Shown here in pieces: positions 6,373 to 15,122 of a stretch of 21,226 bases of DNA; position 1 is the first letter of the stretch; each line of letters begins with the position of its first letter. The position numbers and the translations under genes are program-made. The notes under the pieces were generated by a model. It saw nothing but the letters and a program-made list of their open reading frames with translations, was not told the DNA's origin and made no database searches. This DNA is from Eubacteriales bacterium (lineage in GTDB: Bacteria; Bacillota; Clostridia; Lachnospirales; Lachnospiraceae), in contig JAUNPT010000020.1 of NCBI GenBank assembly GCA_030536565.1, forward strand, positions 805-22,030, written 5' to 3'.

Positions 6373-9003
6373 TTATCTGTTATTGATTGCTGCCTGTGCT
6401 GCAGCAAGTCTGGCAATCGGCACTCTGAATGGTGAGCAGCTTACGTAGTTAAGACCTGCCTTGTGGCAGAATTCAATACTTGATGGATCACCACCATGCT
6501 CTCCACAGATGCCGCATTTCAAATCAGGACGTGCTGCACGTCCTTTATCAACTGCCATCTTAACAAGCTGGCCAACACCATTCTGGTCTAATCTTGCAAA
6601 TGGGTCTGATTCATAAATTTTGCTCTTGTAATATGAATCCAGGAACTTTCCAGCATCATCTCTTGAGAATCCAAATGTCATCTGCGTAAGGTCATTTGTA
6701 CCAAATGAGAAAAATTCAGCCTCCTCTGCAACTTCGTTGGCAAGGAGTGCAGCTCTTGGAATCTCAATCATTGTGCCAATCTTATAATGAATATCTGAAT
6801 TTTTTTCTTTCTTAACAGCTTCAGCAACCTCAATAACAACATCTTTAACAAACTTCAGCTCTTTCCTGTCACCAACTAAAGGAATCATAATCTCTGGGAT
6901 AATATCGTATCCCTTTTCATTTTTTACCTCGATGGCAGCCTCCATAACAGCCCTTGTCTGCATCTTAGCAATCTCTGGATAAGTTACTGCGAGACGACAG
7001 CCTCTATGCCCCATCATAGGATTAAATTCATGAAGTGCTGCACAGGTATCCTTGATATCCTGAACCGAAATATTCATATCCTTAGACAACTGCTGGATAT
7101 CCTCCTCATCTGTTGGCAGAAACTCATGAAGTGGTGGGTCTAAATATCTTACAGTCATTGGTCTGCCCTCAAGAGTTTCATACATAGCCTTAAAGTCAGC
7201 TTTCTGGAACACAAGCAGCTTATTAAGGGCTGCTTCCCTTTCTTCTACTGTCTTAGAAAGAATCATCTCTCTAATTCTTGGAATCCTGTCCTCTCCAAAG
7301 AACATATGCTCTGTACGGCAAAGCCCAATTCCTTCTGCCCCAAGTTCTACAGCCTTCTTTGTATCCCTTGGTGTATCAGCATTAGTCCTTACGCCAAGCG
7401 TTCTAAATGAATCTGCCCACGCCATAATTCTTCCAAAGTTTCCGCTTACTGTTGCCTCCACTGTCTTAATATCACCCTTGTATATCTTACCTGTAGAACC
7501 ATCAAGTGAGATGTAATCTCCCTCCTTGAATATATTTCCACCTAATGAGAATGTCTTTGCCTCCTCATCAATAGCAATAGCTGCACAGCCTGATACACAA
7601 CAGGTTCCCATTCCTCTGGCAACAACAGCTGCATGGCTTGTCATACCACCACGAACTGTAAGGATACCCTGTGAAGCCTGCATACCTTCAATATCCTCTG
7701 GTGATGTCTCAAGTCTTACTAATATAACTCTTTCACCTCTGCCGCCTTTTCCTGCTGCCTTGGCTTCCTCTGCCGTAAAATACACTTTACCTGCAGCAGC
7801 TCCTGGTGATGCAGGAAGAGCCTCACCTATTACCTCCCCATTCTTCAGGCTTTCAGCATCAAACATTGGGTGTAACAGCTGATCTAGAGATTTAGCATCA
7901 ATTCTTGTAACAGCCTCCTGCGGCGTAATCTTTCCTTCATCTACTAAATCGCAGGCAATCTGAATAGCTGCTGGAGCAGTTCTCTTTCCGTTCCTTGTCT
8001 GTAAAAAGAAAAGTCTGCCTTCCTCAATTGTAAATTCCATATCCTGCATATCACAATAATGGTTTTCAAGTTTCATGGCAAGGTCAATAAATTCCCTGTA
8101 ACACTCTGGCAGGTCGTTGGCAAGCTGTGTAATTGGCTGAGGTGTACGAACACCTGCAACTACGTCCTCACCCTGGGCATTAATTAAATATTCACCATAA
8201 ATTCCCTTCTCACCAGTAGATGGATTTCGAGTAAATGCAACCCCTGTTCCAGAGGTTTCTCCCTTATTGCCAAACACCATAGTCTGGACATTGACAGCTG
8301 TTCCCCAGTCACCCGGAATATCATTCATTCTCCTGTATACAATAGCCCTCGGATTATCCCATGAACGAAATACTGCTTTAACAGCTTCCATAAGCTGTAC
8401 CTTTGGTTCCTGAGGAAATTCCTCGCCTCCCATTGCATTTTTATATACGTCTTTAAATTTTTCAATAAGAATCTTTAAATCATCAGCTGTCAGTTCTGTA
8501 TCATACTTAACCTTCTTAGCTTCTTTAACCTCATCAATTATCTTTTCAAAGTATGATTTAGGAACCTCCATAACTACATCTGAAAACATCTGGATAAATC
8601 TTCTATATGAATCATATGCAAATCTTGGATTACCCGTTTTCTTTGCAAAGCCTTCAACAGCCACATCATTTAAACCAAGATTAAGAATTGTATCCATCAT
8701 ACCGGGCATAGATGCTCTTGCACCTGAACGAACAGATACAAGAAGCGGGTCATTAATATCACCGAATTTCTTTCCATTGATACCCTCAAGCCATTCAATA
8801 TGGGCAAATATCTGATTCTTTACATCATCTGTAATCATCTTTCCACTGTTGTAATAGTCTGTACATGCCTCTGTTGTAACTGTAAATCCCTGCGGAATAG
8901 GCAGCCCCAAATTAGTCATCTCTGCCAAATTAGCACCTTTTCCACCAAGCAATGCTCTCATATCAGCATTGCCCTCCTCAAACTTGTAAACCCATTTTGC
9001 CAT
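6373..9003 (-). CDS. ppdK: Pyruvate, phosphate dikinase
   Basis: Reversibly converts pyruvate + ATP + Pi to PEP + AMP + PPi; in fermenting anaerobes it often serves glycolysis with PPi or gluconeogenesis. I start it at the ATG at 9003 (MAKWVYKF, 876 aa) because the upstream ATG at 9021 overlaps the GGAGGT ribosome site itself. Domains in order: N-terminal ATP-grasp nucleotide-binding domain (GGKGANLAEM near residue 25, SVRSGARASMPGMMDT near 95), swivelling phosphohistidine domain (GGMTSHAAVVARGMG, catalytic His about 457), and C-terminal TIM-barrel PEP/pyruvate domain (MIEIPRAAL, FFSFGTNDLTQM, and CGICGEHGGD with the catalytic Cys about 833). Length is standard. It has its own promoter and a leader of about 125 nt, and lies next to the ior-paaK genes whose ligase uses the same AMP/PPi pair. 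Confidence 0.97.
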   Translation of the reverse strand: MAKWVYKFEEGNADMRALLGGKGANLAEMTNLGLPIPQGFTVTTEACTDYYNSGKMITDDVKNQIFAHIEWLEGINGKKFGDINDPLLVSVRSGARASMPGMMDTILNLGLNDVAVEGFAKKTGNPRFAYDSYRRFIQMFSDVVMEVPKSYFEKIIDEVKEAKKVKYDTELTADDLKILIEKFKDVYKNAMGGEEFPQEPKVQLMEAVKAVFRSWDNPRAIVYRRMNDIPGDWGTAVNVQTMVFGNKGETSGTGVAFTRNPSTGEKGIYGEYLINAQGEDVVAGVRTPQPITQLANDLPECYREFIDLAMKLENHYCDMQDMEFTIEEGRLFFLQTRNGKRTAPAAIQIACDLVDEGKITPQEAVTRIDAKSLDQLLHPMFDAESLKNGEVIGEALPASPGAAAGKVYFTAEEAKAAGKGGRGERVILVRLETSPEDIEGMQASQGILTVRGGMTSHAAVVARGMGTCCVSGCAAIAIDEEAKTFSLGGNIFKEGDYISLDGSTGKIYKGDIKTVEATVSGNFGRIMAWADSFRTLGVRTNADTPRDTKKAVELGAEGIGLCRTEHMFFGEDRIPRIREMILSKTVEEREAALNKLLVFQKADFKAMYETLEGRPMTVRYLDPPLHEFLPTDEEDIQQLSKDMNISVQDIKDTCAALHEFNPMMGHRGCRLAVTYPEIAKMQTRAVMEAAIEVKNEKGYDIIPEIMIPLVGDRKELKFVKDVVIEVAEAVKKEKNSDIHYKIGTMIEIPRAALLANEVAEEAEFFSFGTNDLTQMTFGFSRDDAGKFLDSYYKSKIYESDPFARLDQNGVGQLVKMAVDKGRAARPDLKCGICGEHGGDPSSIEFCHKAGLNYVSCSPFRVPIARLAAAQAAINNR

Positions 9004-9135
9004 AGAAAAAAATACCTCCATATTTTTAAATTATACAACAGGCTCCCCATTGGATTGTTCATGTCGCGTACGATACTCTCTAAAATCTATCCCAATAATT
9101 ATATTTATACAGTTTGCCTCTGTATTATTGTTAAA

Positions 9136-9164
9136 ATTATAACACTGTTTTTATTCATATGCAA
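9136..9164 (-). promoter_or_regulatory. Extended -10 promoter for ppdK
   Basis: On the minus strand, a perfect TATAAT (9141-9136) is preceded by TG one base upstream. Seventeen bp further upstream is a weak -35, TTGCAT (9164-9159). Transcription would start near 9129 and give a leader of about 125 nt to the ppdK ATG. A second TATAAT at 9035-9030 has no recognisable -35. Confidence 0.55.
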
Positions 9165-9168
9165 CAAC

Positions 9169-9190
9169 TTTGTACTTTTTTTAATACAAA
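9169..9190. repeat. Inverted repeat between paaK and the ppdK promoter
   Basis: Perfect 6-bp arms TTTGTA (9169-9174) and TACAAA (9185-9190) are separated by 10 bp of mostly T (plus strand). The repeat begins directly after the paaK stop and ends 5 bp upstream of the ppdK -35. It lacks a GC-rich stem and, in the direction of paaK, a T-run after the stem, so it is a poor terminator. Its position would suit an upstream operator or activator site. It does not match any named site I can assign. Confidence 0.3.
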
Positions 9191-10417
9191 TTAGTATCTG
9201 TTATCAAATACCCTTGTTGATTTTTTCTCACTTCTTGGCAAATCGCCTAAATTAACTGGTTTAACCTCCGGCGTCATTCCAATTTTACTCTTAAAGGCTT
9301 CCTGTATCTGATTCTGAAGCTCATATTTGTTAGCATCTGGCTTTGCTTCTACAAACACTGTCATTATATCTTTTCCAAACATATGATCAATCATAATCTG
9401 AAATTCACTTGAAGCACCATCAATATCCTTTAAAAGCTCATCAACCTGACTTGGGAAAATGTTAACTCCCTTAACCTTAATCATATCATCTGTACGTCCA
9501 ATAATCGTATCTATTCTTGGATACTTGCAGCCACATTTACATTCACCTGTAAGCTTTCTTGAAAGATCATGAGTACGGTAGCGGATAAGCGGAGCACCTT
9601 CCTTCTGAAGTGTTGTGATAACAATTTCGCCTGTTTCTCCATCCGCAACAGGCTCTCCTGTTTTAGGGTCAACTATTTCAATATATACGAAGTCATCCCA
9701 ATAGTGCATACCACATTCATAGTCACAGCTTACTGCAATTCCAGGTCCATAGACTTCAGTCAGACCATAAATGTCATATAAAGAAACACCCAGCTCACTG
9801 GCAATCCTTTTACGCATCTTTTCACCCCAGCGCTCAGAACCTATAACTCCCTTTTTAAGGTGGATTTTGTCACTAATGCCTCGTTTTGCAATCTCCTCTG
9901 CAAGAAGGAGTGCATATGATGACGTTGCACATAAAACTGTCGTCTTCATATCCTGCATCATGCGAAGCTGCTTATCTGTATTCCCCGGTCCCATTGGTAC
10001 AACCATAGCACCAAGCTTTTCAGCACCATTCTGAAAACCGATACCTGCAGTCCATAAACCATATCCAGGCGTCACCTGAATCCTATCCATATTTGTAATT
10101 CCTGCTGTTGAATAACATCTGGCAAACATTGTCGCCCAGTCATCAACATCTTTCTGAGTATAAGGAATAATAACAGGTGTACCTGTAGTTCCTGATGAAG
10201 AATGGATTCTTACAATTTTTTCTTCGGGCACAGCCATAAGTCCCAGCGGATATGCTTCCCTTAAATCCCCCTTCCACGTGAAAGGCAGTTTTCTAAAATC
10301 CTCCTCTGTCTTAATTCCGGCAACATCAATGCCTTCAAACTTTTTCTTATAAAAGCAGTCTATTGATGTCAATTTAACCAACTGTTCCTTAATAATATCC
10401 AATGTCTGCTGATTCAT
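9191..10417 (-). CDS. paaK: Phenylacetate-CoA ligase family (aryl-acetate:CoA ligase)
   Basis: Adenylate-forming enzyme that links an aryl-acetate to CoA, using ATP and releasing AMP + PPi. Beside iorAB it may run in reverse to harvest ATP from aryl-acetyl-CoA (inference). 408 aa. It shows the phosphate-binding loop SSSGTTGTPV (73-82), YGLTE (217-221) and a C-terminal lid with GRTDDMIKVKGVNIFPSQVD. Two cysteine groups, C231/C235 and C293/C295/C297, may hold a structural metal, as seen in some family members. The ATG at 10417 follows GGAGGAGAAGG. It is the last gene of the minus-strand run that includes iorA and iorB, with 42 bp between it and iorB. The exact aryl substrate (phenyl-, indole- or hydroxyphenylacetate) cannot be told from sequence. 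Confidence 0.9.
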   Translation of the reverse strand: MNQQTLDIIKEQLVKLTSIDCFYKKKFEGIDVAGIKTEEDFRKLPFTWKGDLREAYPLGLMAVPEEKIVRIHSSSGTTGTPVIIPYTQKDVDDWATMFARCYSTAGITNMDRIQVTPGYGLWTAGIGFQNGAEKLGAMVVPMGPGNTDKQLRMMQDMKTTVLCATSSYALLLAEEIAKRGISDKIHLKKGVIGSERWGEKMRKRIASELGVSLYDIYGLTEVYGPGIAVSCDYECGMHYWDDFVYIEIVDPKTGEPVADGETGEIVITTLQKEGAPLIRYRTHDLSRKLTGECKCGCKYPRIDTIIGRTDDMIKVKGVNIFPSQVDELLKDIDGASSEFQIMIDHMFGKDIMTVFVEAKPDANKYELQNQIQEAFKSKIGMTPEVKPVNLGDLPRSEKKSTRVFDNRY

Positions 10418-10459
10418 ACCTTCTCCTCCATATTTATATGATATTTGTATACAAAAATA

Positions 10460-11041
10460 TTATCTGCTCTCCATTCCAAGCTTAAGTGCCTTAAGATTCA
10501 TTTCCTTAAACTGCTCCTTAACCTTGCTTAATAATGCCTCCGTAAGCTCTGTCTCTCCAGCTGAAAGATGTCCTGTTCCTGCTGCTGCCCCGAGTAATGC
10601 AACATTTAATACCTTGGGCGAGCCACATTCCTCACATATTTTATCTCCATCAACAATAACAAGCGTTTTAACACATTTTTTAAGATATTCCAGCATCTCA
10701 TGGCCATCATAATCAGAGCCGCTAAGAGACGATGTTGTAGGCTTCACTGCCTTTTTGTTTACGACAACAACCCCGTCCTCCTTTAAATATGCCAGATTCC
10801 TCACAACCTCTGATGGTTCAAATCCTATAATCATGTCTGCAGAATGCATTGGAAGCAGCGGAGAATGTATATTCTTACCAACTCTTACATGTGATACAAC
10901 ACTTCCGCCTCTCTGCGCCATACCAATAGTCTCAGTTGTTTTAACCTCATTTCCCATATTGATTGCTGTCTGGGCAAGCACTTTTGCCGCAAGTACCGTT
11001 CCCTGCCCACCAACTCCACACAAAAGATAATTATATGACAT
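10460..11041 (-). CDS. iorB: Indolepyruvate:ferredoxin oxidoreductase, beta subunit
   Basis: Small subunit of the oxygen-sensitive enzyme that decarboxylates indolepyruvate and other aryl-pyruvates with CoA and ferredoxin, giving aryl-acetyl-CoA. 193 aa, the normal length for the gamma-domain-like IorB. It begins with the family motif GVGGQGT (residues 9-15) and carries TIGMAQRGGSVVSHVR near residue 40, which is conserved across 2-oxoacid:ferredoxin oxidoreductases. The ATG shares its A with the iorA stop codon (TAATG), and AAGGAG lies just upstream inside iorA, so the two are translationally coupled at a 1:1 ratio. Confidence 0.95.
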   Translation of the reverse strand: MSYNYLLCGVGGQGTVLAAKVLAQTAINMGNEVKTTETIGMAQRGGSVVSHVRVGKNIHSPLLPMHSADMIIGFEPSEVVRNLAYLKEDGVVVVNKKAVKPTTSSLSGSDYDGHEMLEYLKKCVKTLVIVDGDKICEECGSPKVLNVALLGAAAGTGHLSAGETELTEALLSKVKEQFKEMNLKALKLGMESR

Positions 11042-12858
11042 TACTGCTCCTTTCCTTCAATAGCCTTCGTCAGACAAACATGTGAACACAAACCACAGCC
11101 AAAGCACTGTGATGGTTCAATATATGCCTGCCCGTTCTTTAAAACAATGGCTGGACAGCCTATCTGGCTTATACATTCCATACAGCCAATACATTTATCT
11201 GTATTAATTCTAAACGCTTTCTTAGGCTTTGTTATTGCCGCACATGGTGACTTGAAAATAACTGCCTTAACTCCCTCAAGCTCCACTACACTCTTTACTG
11301 CTTCAATTGCCATATCAAGCTCTAACGGGTCTGCCCTGACTATCTTTGTTACACCAATGGCTTCAAGAATTTTCTCAATACTTACCTTATTAACCACATC
11401 TCCCATCATTGTAACTCCTGTCCCCGGATGCGGCTGATGCCCTGTCATTGCTGTCGTGGAATTATCAAGTACGATAAGCGTCATATCTGCCTGATTATAC
11501 ACAGCATTTACAACGCCTGTAATTCCTGAGGCAAAAAATGTTGAATCTCCAATAAACGCAAAATTATACGTATCAGGCTCAATATGATGGATTCCCTGCG
11601 TAATTGTAACATCAGCACCCATGCATAAACATGTATCGCACATATCCAGGGGCTTGGCATTGCCTAATGTATAACAGCCTATATCACCTGCAAATACAGC
11701 TTTCTTTCCTTTCATTGCCTGCTTTACAGCATAGAACGAGGCTCTGTGCGGACAGCCTGCACAAAGTACCGGCGGTCTTACCGGAAGCTGCGGCTGTTCA
11801 GCGTCAAATTGAGGTGCAGCATAACTTTTTCCAAGCTTTGGTTCCCCTAAAAAGGCTGCCAGGCTTTCAGCAATCGCTGCTACTGTATTTTCTCCAGCAC
11901 TCACATTATTTCCTGTAAGTTTTCCAAATATTGAGACATCTGCGATATGATACCTGCCGCATATATAGGTTAAAGCCTGTTCCACAACAGGATCCAGCTC
12001 CTCAAATACAATCACCTCGTCAAGTCCTTCCAAAAACTTAAGAGCAAGCTGTTCCGGAAATGCATTTGCAGTTGCTACTTTAAACAGCTTTACATCTTCC
12101 CTGTCACGTATAATCTCCCTGACATACTCATAACTTACACCGCTGGCTGCAATTCCCTTCTTCTTTTTTGCTGTTCCTGTCACCTGATTAAATCTGTACG
12201 TCGAAAAATCCTGCGATAAATCCACCAGCATTTTTTCAAGCATCTGGTGATTCATATATGAAGTTCTTGGAAAAATAACCCATTTAGAAGTGTCCTTAAC
12301 AAAACCTTCCGGTCTATTAATTTTGCGTTCATCTGAAATTTCAATCGTTTCATAACCATGGCATACTCTTGTGGTTGGCCTGAAAAAAACCGGCCTTCCA
12401 TACTTTTCAGAGTAATCAAATGCGTCCTGAATCATTTCATAGCTTTCCTTTGGCGATGAAGGGTCAAATACCATCATTTTGGCAAACTTGGCAAAATGCC
12501 TTGTGTCCTGCTCTGTCTGTGATGATATCGGTCCCGGGTCATCTGCCACCATAACAACCATTCCGCCTTTAATACCCACGTAATTCAGACTCATTAATGG
12601 GTCTGCTGCGACATTCAGTCCTACCTGCTTCATCGTAACCATAACTCTGGCCCCACAGTAAGCAGCTCCTGCCGCAACCTCCAGCGCTGCCTTTTCGTTG
12701 ACCGACCACTCCACATGAATATCTCCGGGATTATACTTTGCAACTGTCTCTAAAACCTCCGTTGATGGAGTTCCCGGATATCCGGCCACAAGATTTACTC
12801 CTGCCTTTATTGCACCCAATGCAATAGCCTGATTGCCCATTATTAATTCGCGTTCCAT
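11041..12858 (-). CDS. iorA: Indolepyruvate:ferredoxin oxidoreductase, alpha subunit
   Basis: Catalytic subunit binding thiamine diphosphate and iron-sulfur clusters; degrades transaminated Trp, Phe and Tyr. 605 aa. Domains in order: pyrimidine-binding domain (GYPGTPSTEV, residues 26-35; the likely catalytic Glu is Glu55 in SVNEKAALE), a middle domain, then a pyrophosphate-binding domain with CAGCPHR (366-372), GDIGCYTLG and the ThDP motif GDST...DN (437-466). The C-terminus holds two [4Fe-4S] motifs: Cys 556/559/562/568 (C-x2-C-x2-C-x5-C-P) and Cys 585/588/591/595. ATG at 12858 follows GAGGAGA. It is 27 bp behind the membrane-protein gene on the same strand, so the ior genes may be read from further upstream; no strong promoter was found in the gap. 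Confidence 0.96.
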   Translation of the reverse strand: MERELIMGNQAIALGAIKAGVNLVAGYPGTPSTEVLETVAKYNPGDIHVEWSVNEKAALEVAAGAAYCGARVMVTMKQVGLNVAADPLMSLNYVGIKGGMVVMVADDPGPISSQTEQDTRHFAKFAKMMVFDPSSPKESYEMIQDAFDYSEKYGRPVFFRPTTRVCHGYETIEISDERKINRPEGFVKDTSKWVIFPRTSYMNHQMLEKMLVDLSQDFSTYRFNQVTGTAKKKKGIAASGVSYEYVREIIRDREDVKLFKVATANAFPEQLALKFLEGLDEVIVFEELDPVVEQALTYICGRYHIADVSIFGKLTGNNVSAGENTVAAIAESLAAFLGEPKLGKSYAAPQFDAEQPQLPVRPPVLCAGCPHRASFYAVKQAMKGKKAVFAGDIGCYTLGNAKPLDMCDTCLCMGADVTITQGIHHIEPDTYNFAFIGDSTFFASGITGVVNAVYNQADMTLIVLDNSTTAMTGHQPHPGTGVTMMGDVVNKVSIEKILEAIGVTKIVRADPLELDMAIEAVKSVVELEGVKAVIFKSPCAAITKPKKAFRINTDKCIGCMECISQIGCPAIVLKNGQAYIEPSQCFGCGLCSHVCLTKAIEGKEQ

Positions 12859-12885
12859 TTACTTATTCTCCTCTTATCTTTATGT

Positions 12886-14565
12886 TCAATTCCTTATCGC
12901 CACACTCACCTGCCCGGAAGTCTCCGCCTGTGAGGTTATACCTGCTCCAGTGTTTGGTACCTTAGAAGAATATACCATATCTGCAGCAAATATAATTATA
13001 AGCCCTATGCACAAAGGCACTATGATTCTATGCCTGATTTTTCTGAACTGATTATCCAGAAGCGGTGCCACGACATATACTATAACAATTCCGCCAATTC
13101 CAAATACCAGCAGTCCTTCCGCGCAGATTCTTCCATTGATATTTAAAAAGAAGCCCTGATAATCCCACCAGCGAATGCCATGAATCAATTCAGACACATA
13201 GGAAGTAGCATATTCTACTACACCACACAAAACTATTGCCCATATAAATTCCTGCAGCGGTTTTTTCCTGAATCGTGACAGGACTGTAAGAATCATGACA
13301 CCCCCTGCACCATATATCGGCAGCCATGGTCCATGGAGCATTCCACGGTTTACATACGAACCATATTGTACAATGTGCAGAAGCACCTCCCACGTCCAGC
13401 CAATAACTGCAAATGTAAAAAATAATAATACAATAGACCATATAGAATAGTGCCTCATATAATGCAGCGTTTCACCCATCTGCCTCTTTTCTTTTTCTGG
13501 AAATATAGAGAGCCTGTCAGGATATTCATTTCCAGCAATTATACTTTTATATAAGTCAATTCTAATTCTATGAACCTGAACAGCCTCATATTCTTTTTCT
13601 TTCTCATAGCTAAGTATAGAAATCCCGAGAAAATCTACTATTTTCCCTTTTATGCCATATATCTCATCATTTGAATCACTTAATGAGTGTTCTTCCAGTC
13701 TGATAATATCGGCATAAGCTCCATTCAGCTTATAAGCATCACAAATATTGAACAGATATTCATCCTTAAGATACTCTGAAAATACTACATGTTTTTCTAT
13801 GGCTTTTGTTCTTAACTGTGCATATACCTCGCTAAATGCAGCAATCTTATATGGATTAACAAACAATACTGCCGCAATTCCACCTGTCGCCAGACCAAGT
13901 ATATCCCAGCCTAAAAATGACAGTTCAAAAAGGAAGCATCTCCATTTGTGTCCGTTCATCATTTTTTTTGAAAGAATCATTGCCCTTCTTGCACTGATTT
14001 CAGGATTCTCTGCAAGTATATATGGAACCAGATAATATGAATACCGGATTATAACCGGGCCAATAACCGTAAACAGCCACATCAGCTGAAAAACAGATAA
14101 AACTAACATATTCCATGCAGTTCTAATCCATTTTTTCACGCGGATAATATATAGAAACCTCTGATATCTGATTTCACTATATATCCGTCCCTCCAAAAAA
14201 ATCCTTCGCATAGACACCTTATATACATTCTGTATAAAAAGCCACATAAATATATATGCCACCATACTTGAAACAACAAATATATTATCCACAACAGACT
14301 GCTTACCTACTATCTGTAGTACACCGGATTTTAAGGCTCCTACTATTGTTCCAGATGTAACACCATTAACAATTTTTGCGAACACTCCTCCGGTTCTTCC
14401 AAATATCTCATTTTCCGGCAAAGAAAAATCTGTTTTTATCGCATTTAGGGAAAGCACAAATTCAGAGCCAATAAATGCCGCAATTAAGCAGGCTGCAACA
14501 TACAGCCAGTAATGCCTTTTAAAGCTCTTTTTTGCTGCTCGTTTTAATTCTCTATAAGTTCCCAT
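12886..14565 (-). CDS. DUF975 - CmpB (putative ABC-transporter type IV) fusion membrane protein
   Basis: Function unknown. The protein has two membrane modules. Residues about 1-255 look like DUF975: an N-terminal YRELKRAAKKSFKRHYW, several spans, and the characteristic stretch ISARRAMILSKKMMNGHKWR followed by a membrane helix and NPYKIAAFSEVYAQLR. Residues about 375-535 look like the ABC_trans_CmpB family: GWTWEVLLH, the NRGMLHGPWLPIYGAGG signature (407-423), and the RWWDYQGFFLNINGRIC signature. A soluble linker (about 255-370) joins them. Family assignments are from memory of conserved patterns. Two ATGs stand in tandem (14568 and 14565); I prefer the second because AAGGTG is then better spaced. 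It starts about 10 bp after the PH-domain gene, so the two are probably co-expressed. It may sense or organise the membrane, but this is a guess. Confidence 0.72.
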   Translation of the reverse strand: MGTYRELKRAAKKSFKRHYWLYVAACLIAAFIGSEFVLSLNAIKTDFSLPENEIFGRTGGVFAKIVNGVTSGTIVGALKSGVLQIVGKQSVVDNIFVVSSMVAYIFMWLFIQNVYKVSMRRIFLEGRIYSEIRYQRFLYIIRVKKWIRTAWNMLVLSVFQLMWLFTVIGPVIIRYSYYLVPYILAENPEISARRAMILSKKMMNGHKWRCFLFELSFLGWDILGLATGGIAAVLFVNPYKIAAFSEVYAQLRTKAIEKHVVFSEYLKDEYLFNICDAYKLNGAYADIIRLEEHSLSDSNDEIYGIKGKIVDFLGISILSYEKEKEYEAVQVHRIRIDLYKSIIAGNEYPDRLSIFPEKEKRQMGETLHYMRHYSIWSIVLLFFTFAVIGWTWEVLLHIVQYGSYVNRGMLHGPWLPIYGAGGVMILTVLSRFRKKPLQEFIWAIVLCGVVEYATSYVSELIHGIRWWDYQGFFLNINGRICAEGLLVFGIGGIVIVYVVAPLLDNQFRKIRHRIIVPLCIGLIIIFAADMVYSSKVPNTGAGITSQAETSGQVSVAIRN

Positions 14566-14577
14566 CATAACACCTTT

Positions 14578-15009
14578 TTATCTGTCAAATGGTGCGTCAT
14601 CTTCTGCAAAATCTTCTGGTTCAAAATCATATGCTTCATGACTGTCCACCATATTTTCCCGATGCACCACCCTCTTTATCTCTCTTTGTTTTTCTACTAA
14701 ATCAGACAGAAGTTCCTTTGTAGCCATTGGATGCTTAATATTAACTAATTCGAAATCACCAAGAGTCCTATCTGCTGAACATACCCTTACTGTTCCTAAT
14801 CCAAATATCCTCTGTCCAAGTGAACGTGTAAGAGATATGTCCATAACTCTGTAAAGTCTGACCTCATCATCCTTCACATTAAGAAAGCCCTTGCTTATAA
14901 ATAATCTTTCTTTTGAGGCTGCATACCTTGTAAATGTCCATGGCAGTCCAAAAAATGTCCATCTCTTTCTGTCCTGCCATAAAAGCTGACTTTTAAAATT
15001 CTTATCCAT
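14578..15009 (-). CDS. Bacterial PH-domain protein (bPH_2/YdbT-like)
   Basis: Small soluble 143-aa protein of the bacterial pleckstrin-homology family. It shows LWQDRKRWTFFGLPWTFTRY (9-28), then RLFISKGFLNVKDDEVRLYR (36-55), DISLTRSLGQRIFGLGTVRV (57-76) and a dense acidic tail (about residues 125-143). No membrane helix is visible. The role of this family is not settled; members are often encoded beside membrane proteins. ATG at 15009 follows GGAGG at good spacing. It is followed at once by the DUF975-CmpB gene and preceded by a 113-bp gap after addA. That gap holds a weak TATACT-like -10 and no convincing -35 or terminator, so whether it is in the addBA transcript is open. Confidence 0.8.
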   Translation of the reverse strand: MDKNFKSQLLWQDRKRWTFFGLPWTFTRYAASKERLFISKGFLNVKDDEVRLYRVMDISLTRSLGQRIFGLGTVRVCSADRTLGDFELVNIKHPMATKELLSDLVEKQREIKRVVHRENMVDSHEAYDFEPEDFAEDDAPFDR

Positions 15010-15122
15010 TTATCAATCCTCCAAAGTATTTTTATTTCATGACGTTAATACAGCAAAGTGCATTTAATATAGTATATTACATTTAAAAGAAAAAATCTAT
15101 AACCAAGCTCAATGCTTATGCA

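Noticed and set aside
8800..9255. 151-codon plus-strand open frame across the ppdK 5' end
   Set aside because: It is antisense to ppdK coding sequence and its promoter region, has no ribosome site and shows low-complexity composition.
11147..11437. 96-codon plus-strand open frame opposite iorA
   Set aside because: Antisense shadow of the iorA C-terminal region, which has unmistakable cluster motifs on the minus strand.
15010..15122. Intrinsic terminator between addA and the PH-domain gene
   Set aside because: Only 4-5-bp AT-rich stems are possible (for example the one near 15110-15122), and the T-run does not directly follow a stable stem.
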